From Microstegium vimineum (lineage: Eukaryota; Streptophyta; Magnoliopsida; Poales; Poaceae): a DNA stretch of 64,000 nucleotides. Shown in pieces: positions 24,736 through 37,196 of the stretch. The notes beneath the pieces are model-generated. The model did no database searches. It saw only the letters and a list, made by a program, of their open reading frames with translations, and had not been told where the DNA came from. The stretch spans positions 903,773-967,772 of the forward strand of contig CM039141.1 in NCBI GenBank assembly GCA_022036555.1, in the 5' to 3' direction. The position numbers and the translations under genes are program-made. The first letter of the stretch is position 1. Every line of letters begins with the position of its first letter.

Positions 24736-25910
24736 GCATGAGAGAGTTATCGAAATATATCCATGTGGGGTCTTGTTTTGAAGAGTTTCTTGCGAGGAAC
24801 ACCATGTTGCAATTGAATTTTAATTATGATACTTGGTTTAGGTGCTATGACTTTTTTTATATTTCAAAATGAAATAGCTAGTGAGGAGATAAACGAGGGT
24901 TAGTGGGCTGATGACATCACGTGATGTAAGATGATATTACTTTTAGCAAATCCTCGAATCTGATTGGAGGGGACCCTCTAAATAAGTCTTAGCAATATAG
25001 GAGCAGTAGATGTACTCGGCCCAATGGCCCACGGTCCCATAAAAAATGTAGCCCAACTGATTGTAGTTCATGAACCACTTCGGTCAATAAAGCAGAAAGC
25101 CCCCCCCCCCCCCCCCCCCCTCCTCTTTTAAAAAAAACAAAAAACAAAAACAAAAGGCCCACATAGCAATCATGTCCGATCAAGACAAATCCAGTGGCTA
25201 CACCGACACGCACCGGGCTACTTCTTCCGCAATGCTTTTTTTAAAAAAAATAGGTCCGCTTTGTCTTTCTCGATTAGAAAGTCCCTCTCTAGACTCTAAA
25301 ATCGGATAAACTACCTCTCAATTTTTGAAATCATACGTTTATCTCCATGTCCAAGTTATAAGTGGCTTAATTATTGTATGTTTAAATTGTAGTAAATTTT
25401 TCATAACTTAGTTATAGATTTATTTAGGGTAGGCCACCATAAAAAATTTACCATAATTGGACCATAAAAAATAAAGTTATAAATTATTCCAATTAATTAT
25501 AGAAAATAATAGATCTAAATTTACAACAACAACAAAATTATATTAAAACATATCACATTATGTGTTCACTGTATAGATTACTATTGTGGAGTCCAACAAA
25601 ATTAGATGATCTATTTTATGATTTTTCTTTGATTTATTATGTTTTTTAAAGATTCGACTGCAATAGCAAAATAAAAAAGATAAGGCCGCCTATAACCAGG
25701 CCAGAGAGATAAAAGCCATAGTTCGAAAAGTTGAGAAAGATGGTTTGTCTGATTTTGAAGTTTAGGGAGAAAAAATAAATTTTTACATAAGTTAATGTGA
25801 GGAAAAGTAGTTTTTTTTCAAGAAAAGGTGTAGCAGTAACACATATATCCAAAAACTTGCGATTGTTCCTTGTTTGGTAGATCTCTTTGGGTTTATTCAG
25901 ATGTGTATCT
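24736..25910. other. Intergenic AT-rich DNA without recognised features
   Basis: Apart from the poly-C tract this stretch is AT-rich, with short A and T runs. I see no gene, terminal repeats or conserved protein in any frame. Confidence 0.4.
25100..25120. repeat. Poly-C tract of about 21 bases
   Basis: A run of cytosines is followed by TCCTC and an A-rich stretch. Its length is likely inexact. Confidence 0.9.
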
Positions 25911-27368
25911 TTTTTTTCTCAAATACGTAAAAACTTCCGCATCACTATATTAAGGTAGAAAGTTGATTTTACAACACGCTTTTGGCGTCATGGTACAAAT
26001 ATTCACGCACACCGCACCCTCCCTTTGAACTCATAACAGACTACTCGCGTAATAGGCAACCTAGCTTGCAGGCCCCAGCTTCGATCCAAAGATCGGCGGT
26101 ATGCCTGATGGTGGTGAGCAAGCGCCCGACGGAGGTCACCTCATCTCTAAAGCAGCGTGCGTTTCTCTCCTTCCAGATCTCCCAGACCACCAGAGCGAAT
26201 AGCATGTCTGCTCCTTTCCTCTTGTCGCCATGCCATCTGCTTCTCCATCGATCCCACCATGAAAGCAAGGATGGACTTGCGAGGCGTTCGCTCCTAGGGC
26301 CTCTAGGATGGTCCACCAAATTTGTCGCGAGCAGGTGCAACAGGCGATGATGTGGTCTATAGTCTCTGGCTCCTGGTCGCAGAGGTAGCAGTGGTCGTCC
26401 GCCTCTAGCCTGTGCCTCCTCCTATATGCGGTCCAGTGACTTCCTTTGACGGCCAGCCAAAGGAAGATCCAGACCCTCAAAGGCGCCCAAGTCGTCGAGA
26501 CTCTCGCACACCCTTGGACGGGTTGGGAGCCGAGTTGCAGTGCCCTATAAGCAGATTTGGAGGAGTACTATCCATCATGTGTCCACCTCCAAATGACTTT
26601 GTCTTCACTGTCACCGAGTCGGATACCCGTGACCGAGTCCTAGAGTCTTAGGTACTCTGTTGTGGCAGCCACCGTCACTCCCCCTTGAATTTGATCGACC
26701 CAGCTGTGGTCCTCGAGACCCTCGGCGACAGTGGTATTCTGGATGTCCGCCCGACTGACATACTTCAAGAGGAGTGGTGCGTTGTCTTGGACCGCTCGAC
26801 CTAGTATCCAATTCCCGGACCAGAAAAGGGTGGACTTGCCATTCCCTATGGTGGTGTATGTGGATGCGCGGAAGAAGTCCCGAACCTCCTTCTTTACGTG
26901 CACCGGTAGTCCGGCCCAAGCCCTCGTGGTGTCCGCGTGCTGTAGCCATAGCCATCGTGACTGCAATGCAATGGTGGCGAGCCGGAGGTCGACGATGCCA
27001 AGCCACCCGAGGTCGTAGGGCCGGCACACCGTTGGCCAAGCGACCATACATTTCCCTCGGATGGAGACCTCCTTGCCCGTCCAAAGAAATCTTTGACTGA
27101 TGTTGTTTATCTCTTCTATCGCCCATGGTGGCAGTCCGTCTGCGATGATGGTGTAGATGGGTACTGCGAACAACACAGATTTGATCCATATGAGGCGGCC
27201 ACTCTTGGCCATGAGCGGCCCGTGGCACGCGGGTAGCCTCCTAGCCACGGCATCCACTATGGCCTGGATCCGTGCCTTGGGGACCTTCGTTGTGTTGAGC
27301 GGTAGGCCAAGGTAAGCTATTGAAAATTCGGATGTTTGACATCCAACGATCTCCGTGAGCTCTCCCAT
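25911..27368 (-). mobile_element. 5'-truncated LINE (non-LTR retrotransposon), 3' end of ORF2
   Basis: Read on the minus strand, 27368-26640 encodes the end of a plant LINE reverse transcriptase (IAYLGLPLN, GPLMAKSGRLIWIKSVL, RFLWTG). 26480-26136 encodes the zf-RVT zinc region (RIFLWLAVKG, CYLCDQEPETIDHIIACC). 26340-26041 encodes the C-terminal tail (VVWEIWKERNARCF). These lie in different frames, so the copy is dead. A poly-A of 8 (a T-run on the plus strand near 25911-25918) marks the 3' end. The 5' end stops near 27368 within the RT domain, as usual for incomplete target-primed reverse transcription. No target duplication was found. Confidence 0.85.
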
Positions 27369-27771
27369 TCAAAAAAAAGGTGTCCTTTTTCGAATAAGCT
27401 CTTGGACAGGGAGTTGCTAATATTCACATAAGAGAAATATAATTAATCTGGTTTATAAGAAAAATTGGGCCCAAAAATCTCACATCCACGTGGTTTATTG
27501 GAGGACAACCAATGCAAAAAAAACTAATCCTAGCAGCCCACCTAATTAATCATAAACAATTTCTATTCAAACAACGTTAGACTTTTAAGTTCTTGTTGGA
27601 TGTTGTTGAATTTACCTTAATCCATCCACGTCCACGTGTGTTTAGATGGATTAGGTACATCGTACATTGAAGGAGAAACGACATTGTCAAAACACACATA
27701 TCTCTAGACAGTGTTAAAAATGTTCCACTTAAATCAAACTCCAAGATGGTGCCTCTCTAGGGAGGTAGCCA

Positions 27772-27870
27772 TGTTCGTTTTACTTATCATTCGACTTATC
27801 AGCCACCGAACACAAGAAAATAGCCAAAAACAACTACAGCCGGCTTATCAGCCACTGAAACGATCAAGCA
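27772..27870. mobile_element. hAT-type MITE remnant related to 12842-12940
   Basis: TGTTCGTTTTACTTATCATTC on the left and GGCTTATCAGCCACTGAAAC on the right resemble the ends of the other short hAT-type element. Boundaries are approximate. Confidence 0.35.
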
Positions 27871-27970
27871 GACAACAAGCCTCGTGTTGCCATCGGCCGT
27901 TGGAGGAAAACTATGCATAGTTTTTCTATAGAAACCCACATATCGAGAAGTAAAATGTGACAATGCTTAA

Positions 27971-28150
27971 GGCCATCCTTAATAGGAGTTTCATGGCACA
28001 GTTTCTAACGTAACCATATTTTGGAAACAGTGCAGAGGAAACTCTCTCTACTCCCATGAAACTCTTGTCATCTTTCTCTTCATTAATACAGTGCCACATT
28101 AGTATATTTAATGCCCATGAAACTTTGATGAAACTCCATTGAAACTGGCC
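27971..28150. mobile_element. Tourist-type MITE, 180 bp
   Basis: The inverted ends GGCCATCCTTAATAGGAGTTTC and GAAACTCCATTGAAACTGGCC are flanked on both sides by TAA (27968-27970 and 28151-28153). This is the target duplication expected for PIF/Harbinger elements. Confidence 0.75.
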
Positions 28151-28244
28151 TAAAGATGAAACGACAACCATCGTCATCACGGCCGTTGGGTCTAGCAGAA
28201 GCCCACCAAAGATCCGCGCTAAGAGCTCTTTTATCTCGTGCTAA

Positions 28245-28522
28245 GAGCATCTCTAAGAGACTATGTAAACATGCTAGCCAAATTTAGTGATTTTGTTACT
28301 CTCTAAAATAAATAATACTAGATTACTCCAACAGACTCTGTAAAATGAAAAGTCTAGATGGCTAGTGAGGTAGACTATCCAACGATAGAGAGCGAATGAG
28401 GTAGAATAGAGATCTTCTAAATTTGGAGAGTCATTTACAGAGACTGTTGGAGATATCTTTTCCTTTCATAATAACTAAATTTACATTTAGAAAACGATTT
28501 GCCTAATCTCTTGAAGATGCTC
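28245..28522. mobile_element. Tourist-type MITE, 278 bp
   Basis: The left end GAGCATCTCTAAGAGACT and the right end ATCTCTTGAAGATGCTC are inverted repeats. They are flanked by TAA at 28242-28244 and 28523-28525. Confidence 0.75.
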
Positions 28523-29083
28523 TAAGAGCTTTCCATGTTGTTCTTCATCTGAATTTTGAACAAGGTAGCATGGGACTACAGTACACTAATTTGTTTTTGT
28601 TTTAAAAAAACAGAGCATGCATGAATCTCGGGAGAGCACAATCACATAATGGAATAGCTGAGCCGAGCATCAACCGAAGAGACTGATCAGAATAACCGAG
28701 TCTGATACATTTTTATCAACTGGCAGAGGCCTAATTTTTAGCAATGCCAAGCCATGCCATGGTTAAATTAAAATCATGTGACAGTCAGACACAGAAGAGG
28801 GCATTCCCATCAGCACTAGACCAAGTGAAGGACGACAAAAATAAACAGCAGCACACACAACAACTAGACAATTAGAGACGCAATCAAGGCCAAATGCAAG
28901 ACAAGGATGAGACCAACTACTAAGACAAGAATATGAGGTCGCAGTCGCAGCACTGTCTGGACGAAACACGGAGCCTGGAACAAGAATTAATTACTACAAG
29001 TACCCATAATCTTACCATCTCGACACCACCCCATGATCATTGATCTGGTTAGAATAGAATTAGATGGGAGGAGAAATGGAGAA

Positions 29084-29683
29084 TCAGGCGCCCCAGACGG
29101 TGATCCCCTGCATCATGCACTTGAACTCGCCAAAGTCGACGCGTCCGTCGCTGTCGCGGTCGACGTTGCAGATCATCTCCCGGACGTTAGCCATGCTGCT
29201 AGCCTCAGGGAGTCCGAGCTTCTTGAGCACCTCCTGCAGCTCGGCAGCGGAGATGAATCCGTCGCCGTCGACGTCGAAGACCTTGAACGCCTCCCGCATC
29301 TCCTGCTCGTCGTCCTCCTCGGCGCCGTCGGCGGGGGCGTCGTCCCGGTGATGGCCAGCGAGCGCGCCGAAGAAGGCGTCCCCGAGCGCGCGGTGGAGCT
29401 TGTCGAAGTCCTCGAAGCGAAGGCCAGCGGCGCCGTCGGGCACGTAGGCGCCGACGGTGGCGGCCAGGCCGGCGCGGTCGGCGTCCAGGCCCAGCGCGTC
29501 CAGCGCCTGCGCCAGCTCGTCCACCGTGATCTCGCCGTCCCCGTTGCGGTCGAACAGGTCGAACACGCGCCGGAGCCGCACCGCGTTCAGGGAACCGTTG
29601 CGGAGCCGGAACGACGCCGATGGCGTCGCCTTGGCCAGCCCCGGCTTCACCACCGCCACCACTCCCTGCTGGTTCGTGTCCAT
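29084..29683 (-). CDS. CML42: Calmodulin-like calcium sensor, CML42 type
   Basis: This is an intronless 199-residue gene. Three canonical EF-hand loops are present: DRNGDGEITVDE (~residues 46-57), DVDGDGFISAAE (~137-148) and DRDSDGRVDFGE (~174-185). The second position (~80-100) keeps the helices but has lost the calcium ligands. The N-terminal SFRLRNGSLNAVRLRRVFDLFD and the spacing match CML42/43 proteins, which bind calcium and relay signals in development and defence. The linker before EF3 is acidic and specific to this copy. The start at 29683 is the first ATG giving the conserved N-terminus. A TATA box lies about 160 bases upstream. The coding sequence is intact and strongly GC-biased, as in many grass single-exon genes. 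Confidence 0.92.
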   Translation of the reverse strand: MDTNQQGVVAVVKPGLAKATPSASFRLRNGSLNAVRLRRVFDLFDRNGDGEITVDELAQALDALGLDADRAGLAATVGAYVPDGAAGLRFEDFDKLHRALGDAFFGALAGHHRDDAPADGAEEDDEQEMREAFKVFDVDGDGFISAAELQEVLKKLGLPEASSMANVREMICNVDRDSDGRVDFGEFKCMMQGITVWGA

Positions 29684-29843
29684 CCTCCTCCTCCTCCGCG
29701 TGCTGGCTGCCCTGGACCCCCTGGTTGGTTCTCTTCTCTTCTCTCCTTTTTTTTTGCGTGTGTGTGGTGTCAAAATCGCTTCTTTTATTTGGGAGGAGAC
29801 GCGGAGCGCGAGGACAGCGCTGGCTCTTCGTCGTTCTCCCCCT

Positions 29844-29851
29844 GTTTATAG
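29844..29851 (-). promoter_or_regulatory. TATA box of the CML42-like gene
   Basis: CTATAAAC on the minus strand lies about 160 bases above the ATG. It suggests a 5' UTR of roughly 130 bases. Confidence 0.55.
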
Positions 29852-29859
29852 CAAGGGGT

Positions 29860-32717
29860 GGGGGAGGGAGGAGCGCGTCCGGGGGACGCGCTGCCGGGAA
29901 GGAGGGAAAGGAATTGATCGCCTACCAAACCAAACAAAACTTACATGATGCATGTACGTAGATTAGATGGACATTATTGTTGCATTTTGCATGCAGACGA
30001 ACGCGCGAATCAAATCGAAACCACTGTTCAGTTTGTACTGCGTTTCGTCGCAGCTAAAGCCTAGGCCCCATCCAGCATCAGCAAGCATCTATCGATCTAT
30101 CGCAAGCTGGCCCTGCCATCCCTGCGACGCGAATGCTTCTTGTTCCTGATTCAGGCAGCTGGCAACACAGATCGACGGGCAGTTTCTTCACGTGATGTGC
30201 TGCCGCCGATGGTGGTCCAGCAACATACAGTACAGTATTGTGCAAAGGCAATTTCGTCGCATTTCCGCCCGTGCTTGGGCTGCTGGGGAAACCACTGATG
30301 AATTGCGTCAAGAAGCTACTTACTCCAGTGCAGTACAGGCCAGCCACATGCGAGGACGCTCCGGCCGGAAAACGTGTGTCCGTAGCTCCATATATCTCTG
30401 TCGTTGCAATTGCATTGTATCGACTGAGACTGATGGTGATCACGACAGCTACACCGCTGGGATGCCTGAATCGCGTGCAAAAGCCAAACTGTTACCGGGC
30501 ACCGCCGGGCAACTGGGCCGAGTTCATAATTGTTGACTCACGCCCTTTTCTCGAGGTCATCCGGCCGGTCGTCATTGTTCAGTATGGCTATGCTGGTCTC
30601 CTTTCTTTATAATTATTATATAGGCTCTCCGACAACTGGTTGACATTTTATACTATGATGTTATGATGATGAATAATGGAAATGATTTGAAATGCGGCAT
30701 GTGTATCAACTTAACTGGCTATCTAAATTTAGTCCAAGTTGGTCAGTGTATGGGAAATTCAAGGGTTTTTTTTGTGATTTATAATTAAATCACATAACAT
30801 AGCTCATCACCAAAATCACCAAACTGTTGTTTGCTAAGAACGTGAAAGGTTAGAAACGAGGAGTGAAAGTCACCGAATTCAGAACAAAAGAGAGGTCTCT
30901 TCGCCGTCTTTTTTGGATCATTCATCGAAAAAAAAATCTAAAGTTAAAAATTTTTACACCTAAAATGCATACTGATAATCTGTTGAAATATAAACAATAG
31001 GCTAACCAATACCGGCAAAAAAATGAACATGCTAGATAATCAAGTATTCACAAGTTTTTTTGTCGGAAGATCGTTCAACAATCATTGTTCATTAAAAAAA
31101 GTCACTAGTTACGAAAAAAAGTTATATCATATTTTCTCATTCCCTCTTATTCAGTGATGAATGCTTTTGGACATCGTTTTTTTTTTTTTTTGACGAGAGG
31201 TTTTGGACATCGTTGGACGAACTACTGCACCCAAAGGATGTCGCATCAAAATATACTGTTTTTTTTTTCTCTCCCCACCGTACCGTCCTTGTTCATAGCT
31301 GGCGCAGGCTTCTTGCTTCGTTAAGCTCTGGTAGCACATCAGGCATTCAAGCATGATTGATGCAGCGAATTGCCAGATTTTCACGTGAAACGCTCAGTTT
31401 GGGCAATCTCATGACTCATCAGTGTGGACATATTTCAGTCACTATCCAACCAATCGCTTCAGACTATTGATCAACGATCACGACAACTACGCTCTCGCAT
31501 CGATGTCTCTCAATTATGAGTTTCTTCCCAACTTCTGTCCACGCGAAAAGTGTCGTTTTTCTTAAAGAATCTCTGCCGAACACCAGGAGGAAACCTGCTC
31601 GAATTTGTAAATGTTACTTAACCTTTTCCTGAAGGTCGTCCGGTCACAATTCAGTCTGGCCTCTCCCGAATCTTTAAGCAACAACCTTTTTCGCTCTGAA
31701 AGTGCTTTGAGATGAATGGGGACATCTATCGCCATAGTAGACTCTATTCGTACACAAATGTAGTTAGGCGACGACCGGCTGTAGCCCGAATTGACAGCTT
31801 TCATCATGGAGTTTATCTTAGCTGCTATGTCAGGTAAGTTTCAGGTATCGGCGGTTTGGGATCAGTAAGCATTTTTCTTCAGAAGTTCAAGGACTGAATG
31901 CATACATATACAGTATTTGACGCCAACTTTATCCGTTGCTTGGATATGACGGCGACGAATCCTTGGTCTTTGGAAAATCCCGAGCTGTCCTGATTCCGAC
32001 TCTGAATAATATGAGAAAAAGCGGGTTCTGAATGAACACGTGATGGAAAGAGTCTGGGTTGTGGTGGAAGTCTGATCAGTTTGGGCAGAAGATTATTCGC
32101 GTGTCTCTTGCTTCAAAGAAATGTTTAGTTTCAAAAAAACCTGCTTTTGGGACACTGGCTCGTCAGAAAAAAGCCCACGGAAGAGCGAGGATCTGAACCT
32201 ATGCTACTGAAAGTTTCATGTTTCACCGGTAGTGCAGACAGGATTTATTTGCAGAGTCATTTTTCAGAAATGAATATATATATACTTCATTTATTCATAT
32301 CATGCCATTATGACCGCACGGTCTTCACCTAATCTTGGCTCTCCGTTGGCAACATTTATTCTTATATCATCCCTGATTTCAGGTACTTAAAGCTGACAGA
32401 AAGAAAGTTCTGATCCAGCGAAGCCAGAATATGGTATGCTAGTATGCTAAGTACCATTGAAGTGCCTTACTTAGCTGATGCTTGCAGACTGCAAACTGCA
32501 GCAAGGGCTTGCATTGAGTGTATTTTACTTAAAACACAATCTGAATGACAGAATGAGACACCGGCCTGAATAATATCCCCTACGTCTATCCTCCTGTCCA
32601 ATCTGTACAATGCAATCGCCGTGACCCTCCCTTCACATTATTAATAATTGGGCCAAAATTCCGTTTCAGTTAGGAGGCCCAACGTGGAAGAAAGAAACGA
32701 ACGAGGTGAAGCCCATA
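29860..32717. other. Intergenic, no gene recognised
   Basis: The CML42-like promoter side grades into AT-rich DNA. A 124-codon plus-strand frame at 30238-30612 has no recognisable motif. No terminal-repeat element or RNA gene was seen. The stretch just below 32717 should include the P450 3' flank. Confidence 0.4.
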
Positions 32718-35700
32718 TCACCCACGGACCGAGCAGGCACCTGGGCTGCTGGGCTCCAGGTTCCTGAGCACGAGGCGCACGCCGTGCTCGGGCTCCACGA
32801 TGAGCCTGAGCGCCGGCGAGTGCACGTAGGCCGGCGACAGGCTGATGTGGAACCTGGAGATCACGAGCGCCAGCAGGACCTTGAGCTCGGCCATGGCGAA
32901 GGCCTGGCCGAGGCAGGTGCGCGCGCCGGCGCCGAAGGGGAGGTACGCATGTGGCGGTCGTTGCCGGTGGCGGTGGTCGTCCGCGAACCGCCCCGGGTCG
33001 AACTCCCCCGCGTCGGCGCCCCACAGCTCCGGGTCCAGGTGCACCGTCGAGACCGGCACGTAGATGTTGACGCCTGCCGGCACGCGCACGCCGCCGAGGG
33101 TCACGTCCCGGAGCGCCTGCCTCGACACCACCGCGCCCGCCGGGTACAGGCGCAGCGTCTCCTGGATCACCATCGTCAGCTGCAATGCAATAATAAGGTC
33201 GTCAGGCGATGAGATGAGATCGATGGTACTGTGCGTGTGTGCATGCTACTGTGAAGTGATAACTGATCTTCTTCATCTTGTGCAGGGACGCGAAGTCCGG
33301 CGCGGCGCCGGAACACGCCTGCCGCGCCTCGTCGCGCACCAGGTCCTGCCACTCCGGGTGCAGCGCCAGGAGCATGAAGCACCAGGCTGCGGTCACCGCC
33401 GTGGTCTCGTACCCGGCGAAGTTGATGTTCTTGCAGTTGTCCACGACGAATTCTCCACCGCGCGTACGCGGCCGCCGGACGATGCCGCGGCGCTGCGGAG
33501 CATCGCGTTGAGCAGGTTCCTGTCGTTGGCGGCGCTGTCTCTGACGACGTCCAGCACCAGGTCCCGCACGACTCTGTTGAGCCTCCACGCGTCCCTGTTG
33601 GTCCTGGTCGGGAGGAAGCTGAGGCCGGTGATCTCGGCAAGCAGGTTGGGCTTGGACACCGTCTTCTGCAGCTCCCTGATGACCGCGAAGATCCGCTTGC
33701 CCTTGACGTAGCTGCTGCCGAAGCAGGTCCTGGAGATGACGTCGGCGGAGTAGGCCCTGATGTCGTCGTCGATCTTGAGCTCCAGCTCCTGATCCGGGCC
33801 ACCACCGCTAATGATCCTGTCCTCCCACGACGCCACCAGCGCCGTGGCGGAGGCGATCATGAGGTCCACCATGGCCTTGACCTTGTCCGGGAAGAACTCG
33901 GGCGCGATGAGCCTCCGCTGGTGCGCCCAGGCCTCGCCGCTGGACTTGAGGATGCCGTCACCGAAGAGCGGACGGTGCGTGGCCTTCATGTAGGAGCTCT
34001 TGCCGAGGTCCAGCGACGACACGCAGAGGCCCATGTCTCGGACCACGTCCGCCCGGCTCGCGTGCAGGAACACCATGCTGCCGATGGAGTAGCTGAAGAT
34101 CGGGCCAGCACGCACACGATCATTATTAGCATGCACTCATCATCATCATTCACTCGTCAATTGGTCGCTAATGCATGCTTGGAAACACAAGCTAGATGAT
34201 GATGGATTGCGGTTGATTTGATGTGACAGTTGACAGAGATGGGTGGTTGCGTGGCAGACTGAACTGAACACCGAAAAAAGGCAGAGCTGAGCTGAAAGCT
34301 CAGCCGTCCGGTCCGGGAACCGGCCGGCCAAACGATACTCTCCTCCACTTTGCGCAGCTGGTCCGGCGCGACACGTCGAGTCGTCGACGACGATCGAGGA
34401 CGGAGGAGGACCATCCAGAGGCGCCGTGGACAGGCAGCACCTTGTCGCTTGTGGTGGGCGTTCGAAGGGCGGATCGGATCGATCGCCGGATGGATCAGAT
34501 CAAATCTATGTACCATAGCATCTCAGTCAGGTGAGGTTCACGCAGAGGCAAGCCCGGCCATGATCACCATGACGGCTACTGGCTATAGGACGGTGGTCCA
34601 TGGGCAGTGAGTGCATGCAACCCACCGGCCGGCCAGCCTGCAACAGTCAGTCTTCAGGTCCTGGCAGAAACACCGTCAACTGTACATTGGACAGACACCA
34701 CACCACCAGAAAATACAGCAACCTGTCAACCTGTAGTCAAACTTATAGTCTATTCTGAACCAACCGGTTTATGAAAAAAGCTACTCGATTAGTCAACTCT
34801 CTCCAGCTATTGCAGCTTACAAAAAAGTTTAGCTGATCCAAATCGTCAATGCTCGATGACGATATGATATCTATCAGATAATAGGCATTGACTAATAATC
34901 ATTTCAATGGAATCCTGAAAAGAGCCCCCCACCCCACTGGCTACCTGTGTATCCGGCTTCTGTCCGATCACGGAGAGAATGAACAGAACAGCTAGCTAGC
35001 AACCTCAACGCATTATTTATTATCATATTATTTTGCTCCATAGCAACATTACGCGTACTGTGCAATTCACGTCCGCCTCGCTGAAAAAGTACGGCAAAAA
35101 AGATGGGATTCTGATTGAAAAGAAAGCCAAGCGCTGGCAACCATTCAATTGTTTCCTTTCTACGTATATGTTTTTTTATCCGTATCATTTTCTCTCTTTC
35201 GCAGCCATATATAGGCACCATTCAGTGGTTTTCAGAAAGAAAAAAAAAAGAGGGTGATCGATCGGCCTGGGATAGATATCGATATTGTTCGCGCATTAAT
35301 TAACATTTCAAGGGACCAAGCGCGTTTTGGCTAGCAGTTCAATTATTGTCCTCACTTGTTTTATTTGGGCCAGATTGTCATTTCGCGTGAAGCATATACC
35401 TATCAAATCTCTAGGTGGTATAGCCCAGAATATATAGTTCCCACTACCCACCACGCACTATTGAACTATTGTTTCTTTCTTTCATGCGCTTCTATATATT
35501 ATTCTATACAGCATAGGTTGCTACACATTCCTGTTTCGACCAGCTCGACTCAAACTTTTTCATCAATCTTGATGTATAAACAATGTTATATTGTCAACAT
35601 TTGTGTGCCATAATTAATATATTCATTAGAAAATTATATATATTTCAACGTTAATCTAAGAATACTCTTCATGCGACATAGACATTATTGGAATATTATT

Positions 35701-36637
35701 ATCTTTTTTTTTAAAAAAAAGATTTGATATCTCGAAAGCAAGCAAACGTGCAATTATTTTTTAGAAAGGAAGCTAGGCGTAGTTTTTTTTTATATTTGAA
35801 TCGATAGATAATGGCAACTGTGTTGGCCCATCTCCAAAATCAAATCTACAGCTATTAAGTCAACTGATTTCCACAAGGAGCGAGAGGCGGTGAATTTGAA
35901 AAAATAACAGTAACTTTATCACCTCCTGATTCATTTGAGAGGAGAGAAAGGAACAGCTAGCTGCACGATAGTCGCTACTATGCGTGGAAGAACCAGAGCT
36001 GCCGAAAGCTCTACAAAACGGGGCTTTTTACCTTTTGCCAAAACTCACGTATGGAGCTTCTTAGACACCGAACAACATTTGCAGTAGCAGTGTAGTTTCG
36101 TCGTCTGTCGTTTCATTGTGTGCTGTAACAATTAATGCATTTGATATGTACACTTAGTTCTTTTCCTATATAAAAAAAAACTGTTAAAGTTGGGGAAGTT
36201 GATGACCCCGGCCCTCCCATCATGGTAATTAATTTGCATGAATGGGAGTAATAACCAGCTGAGTTGATGACAGTAGTAACCGCGCGCATTAGTTGTTCTA
36301 GTGATCGTAACTGTCAAAAACCGACACACACATGCAGGCCGGGGCGATCGAGCGAGCGACATGCATGCGGATGCGATCGTACTACGTACCGTACTCCTTC
36401 CATTCCTCCACCTCTCGTAGTGCGGGAACAGCGCGTGGCGGTAGTCGTGCACGACGCCACCGCCACCGCTCTGGGCCGCCGCCGGTGCAAACGCCGTCGC
36501 CCGCTTCATCATGTCGTAGTAGGGGAAGAAGGAGGGGCTTGGGCCGGCGACGCCCTGCGCCCGCTCGGGCGCCACAGGTAGAGCGCCAGCGCGCAGCACA
36601 GGGCAACCGCCGGCGCCGTCGCCACCACCGCCTCCAT
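32718..36637 (-). pseudogene. CYP714: CYP714-family cytochrome P450, probable pseudogene
   Basis: Three exons can be placed: 36390-36637, 33268-34105 and 32718-33179. P450 hallmarks are present: an oxygen-binding I-helix GYETTAVTAAW, ETLRLYP (ExxR), FDPGRF and the heme loop FGAGARTCLGQ. The motif order and the segment LDLGKSSYMKATHRPLFG fit CYP714, ER-bound enzymes that modify gibberellins. Lesions are several: a frame break after the N-terminal anchor (~36575), another near the exon 1 end caused by an apparent 5-bp duplication (~36400), an exon 2 acceptor reading TG instead of AG (34106-34107), a frame break near 33470, and an exon 2 donor reading AT instead of GT (33266-33267). The last exon is intact. 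The 2.3-kb first intron holds no recognised feature. Confidence 0.82.
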
Positions 36638-37196
36638 CTCGATCGCTCTGTCCGGCGCGGCCCCTGATGGCAGAGGCTGCTCTTGCCGGGTATGTATGGT
36701 ATGGAGTGGAGCGGTGTGTTGGGTTGGCAGCTGGCAGCGCAGACACCGATCGATCGAGATATGACGATGATATATGCACGGTGAACCGGAACGGACGTCG
36801 CGCGCGGTCACCACCAACGTACGTTCGCATATTTTAATTCGGCCTGACGCATGAGTTGATCAGGGGAAATATCGGGAGCAGGCAGGCAGTCGTCGCATAT
36901 CACCAGCGCCGGGCCGGGGATGAAATCAAATCCTCGCCGCTAGCTAATCCTTCCTGGCTTCCGGCATCAGAGGCCGCCGCCCGCACCAAACTGGCAGGCA
37001 GGCATGCATGTGACCTTGGATAGTTACGTGCACGTAAGCATGTCTCGTTCGTTTCCCAGCTCGATCGATCGCTACCAGACAAAGGAATCGTACGGTTCCG
37101 GTGTTCCACACAGAAACAAAAAGAAAAAGAGGGAACACACATGCACGTCCCATTTAATTTCTCATAAGAGATACGAAAGTACATGCTGGGTGCTGC
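36638..37196. other. Intergenic: P450 upstream and acid phosphatase 3' flank
   Basis: A possible TATA (GCATATATCA on the minus strand, near 36770) lies ~130 bases above the P450 ATG. The rest is unremarkable and should hold the acid phosphatase 3' UTR next to 37197. Confidence 0.35.

Noticed and set aside
29033..29851. 272-codon plus-strand frame
   Set aside because: Antisense shadow of the GC-rich CML42-like gene; no motif of its own.
30238..30612. 124-codon plus-strand frame
   Set aside because: No domain and no codon bias like the neighbouring gene; likely chance.
32706..33212. 168-codon plus-strand frame
   Set aside because: Antisense shadow of the P450 heme exon.
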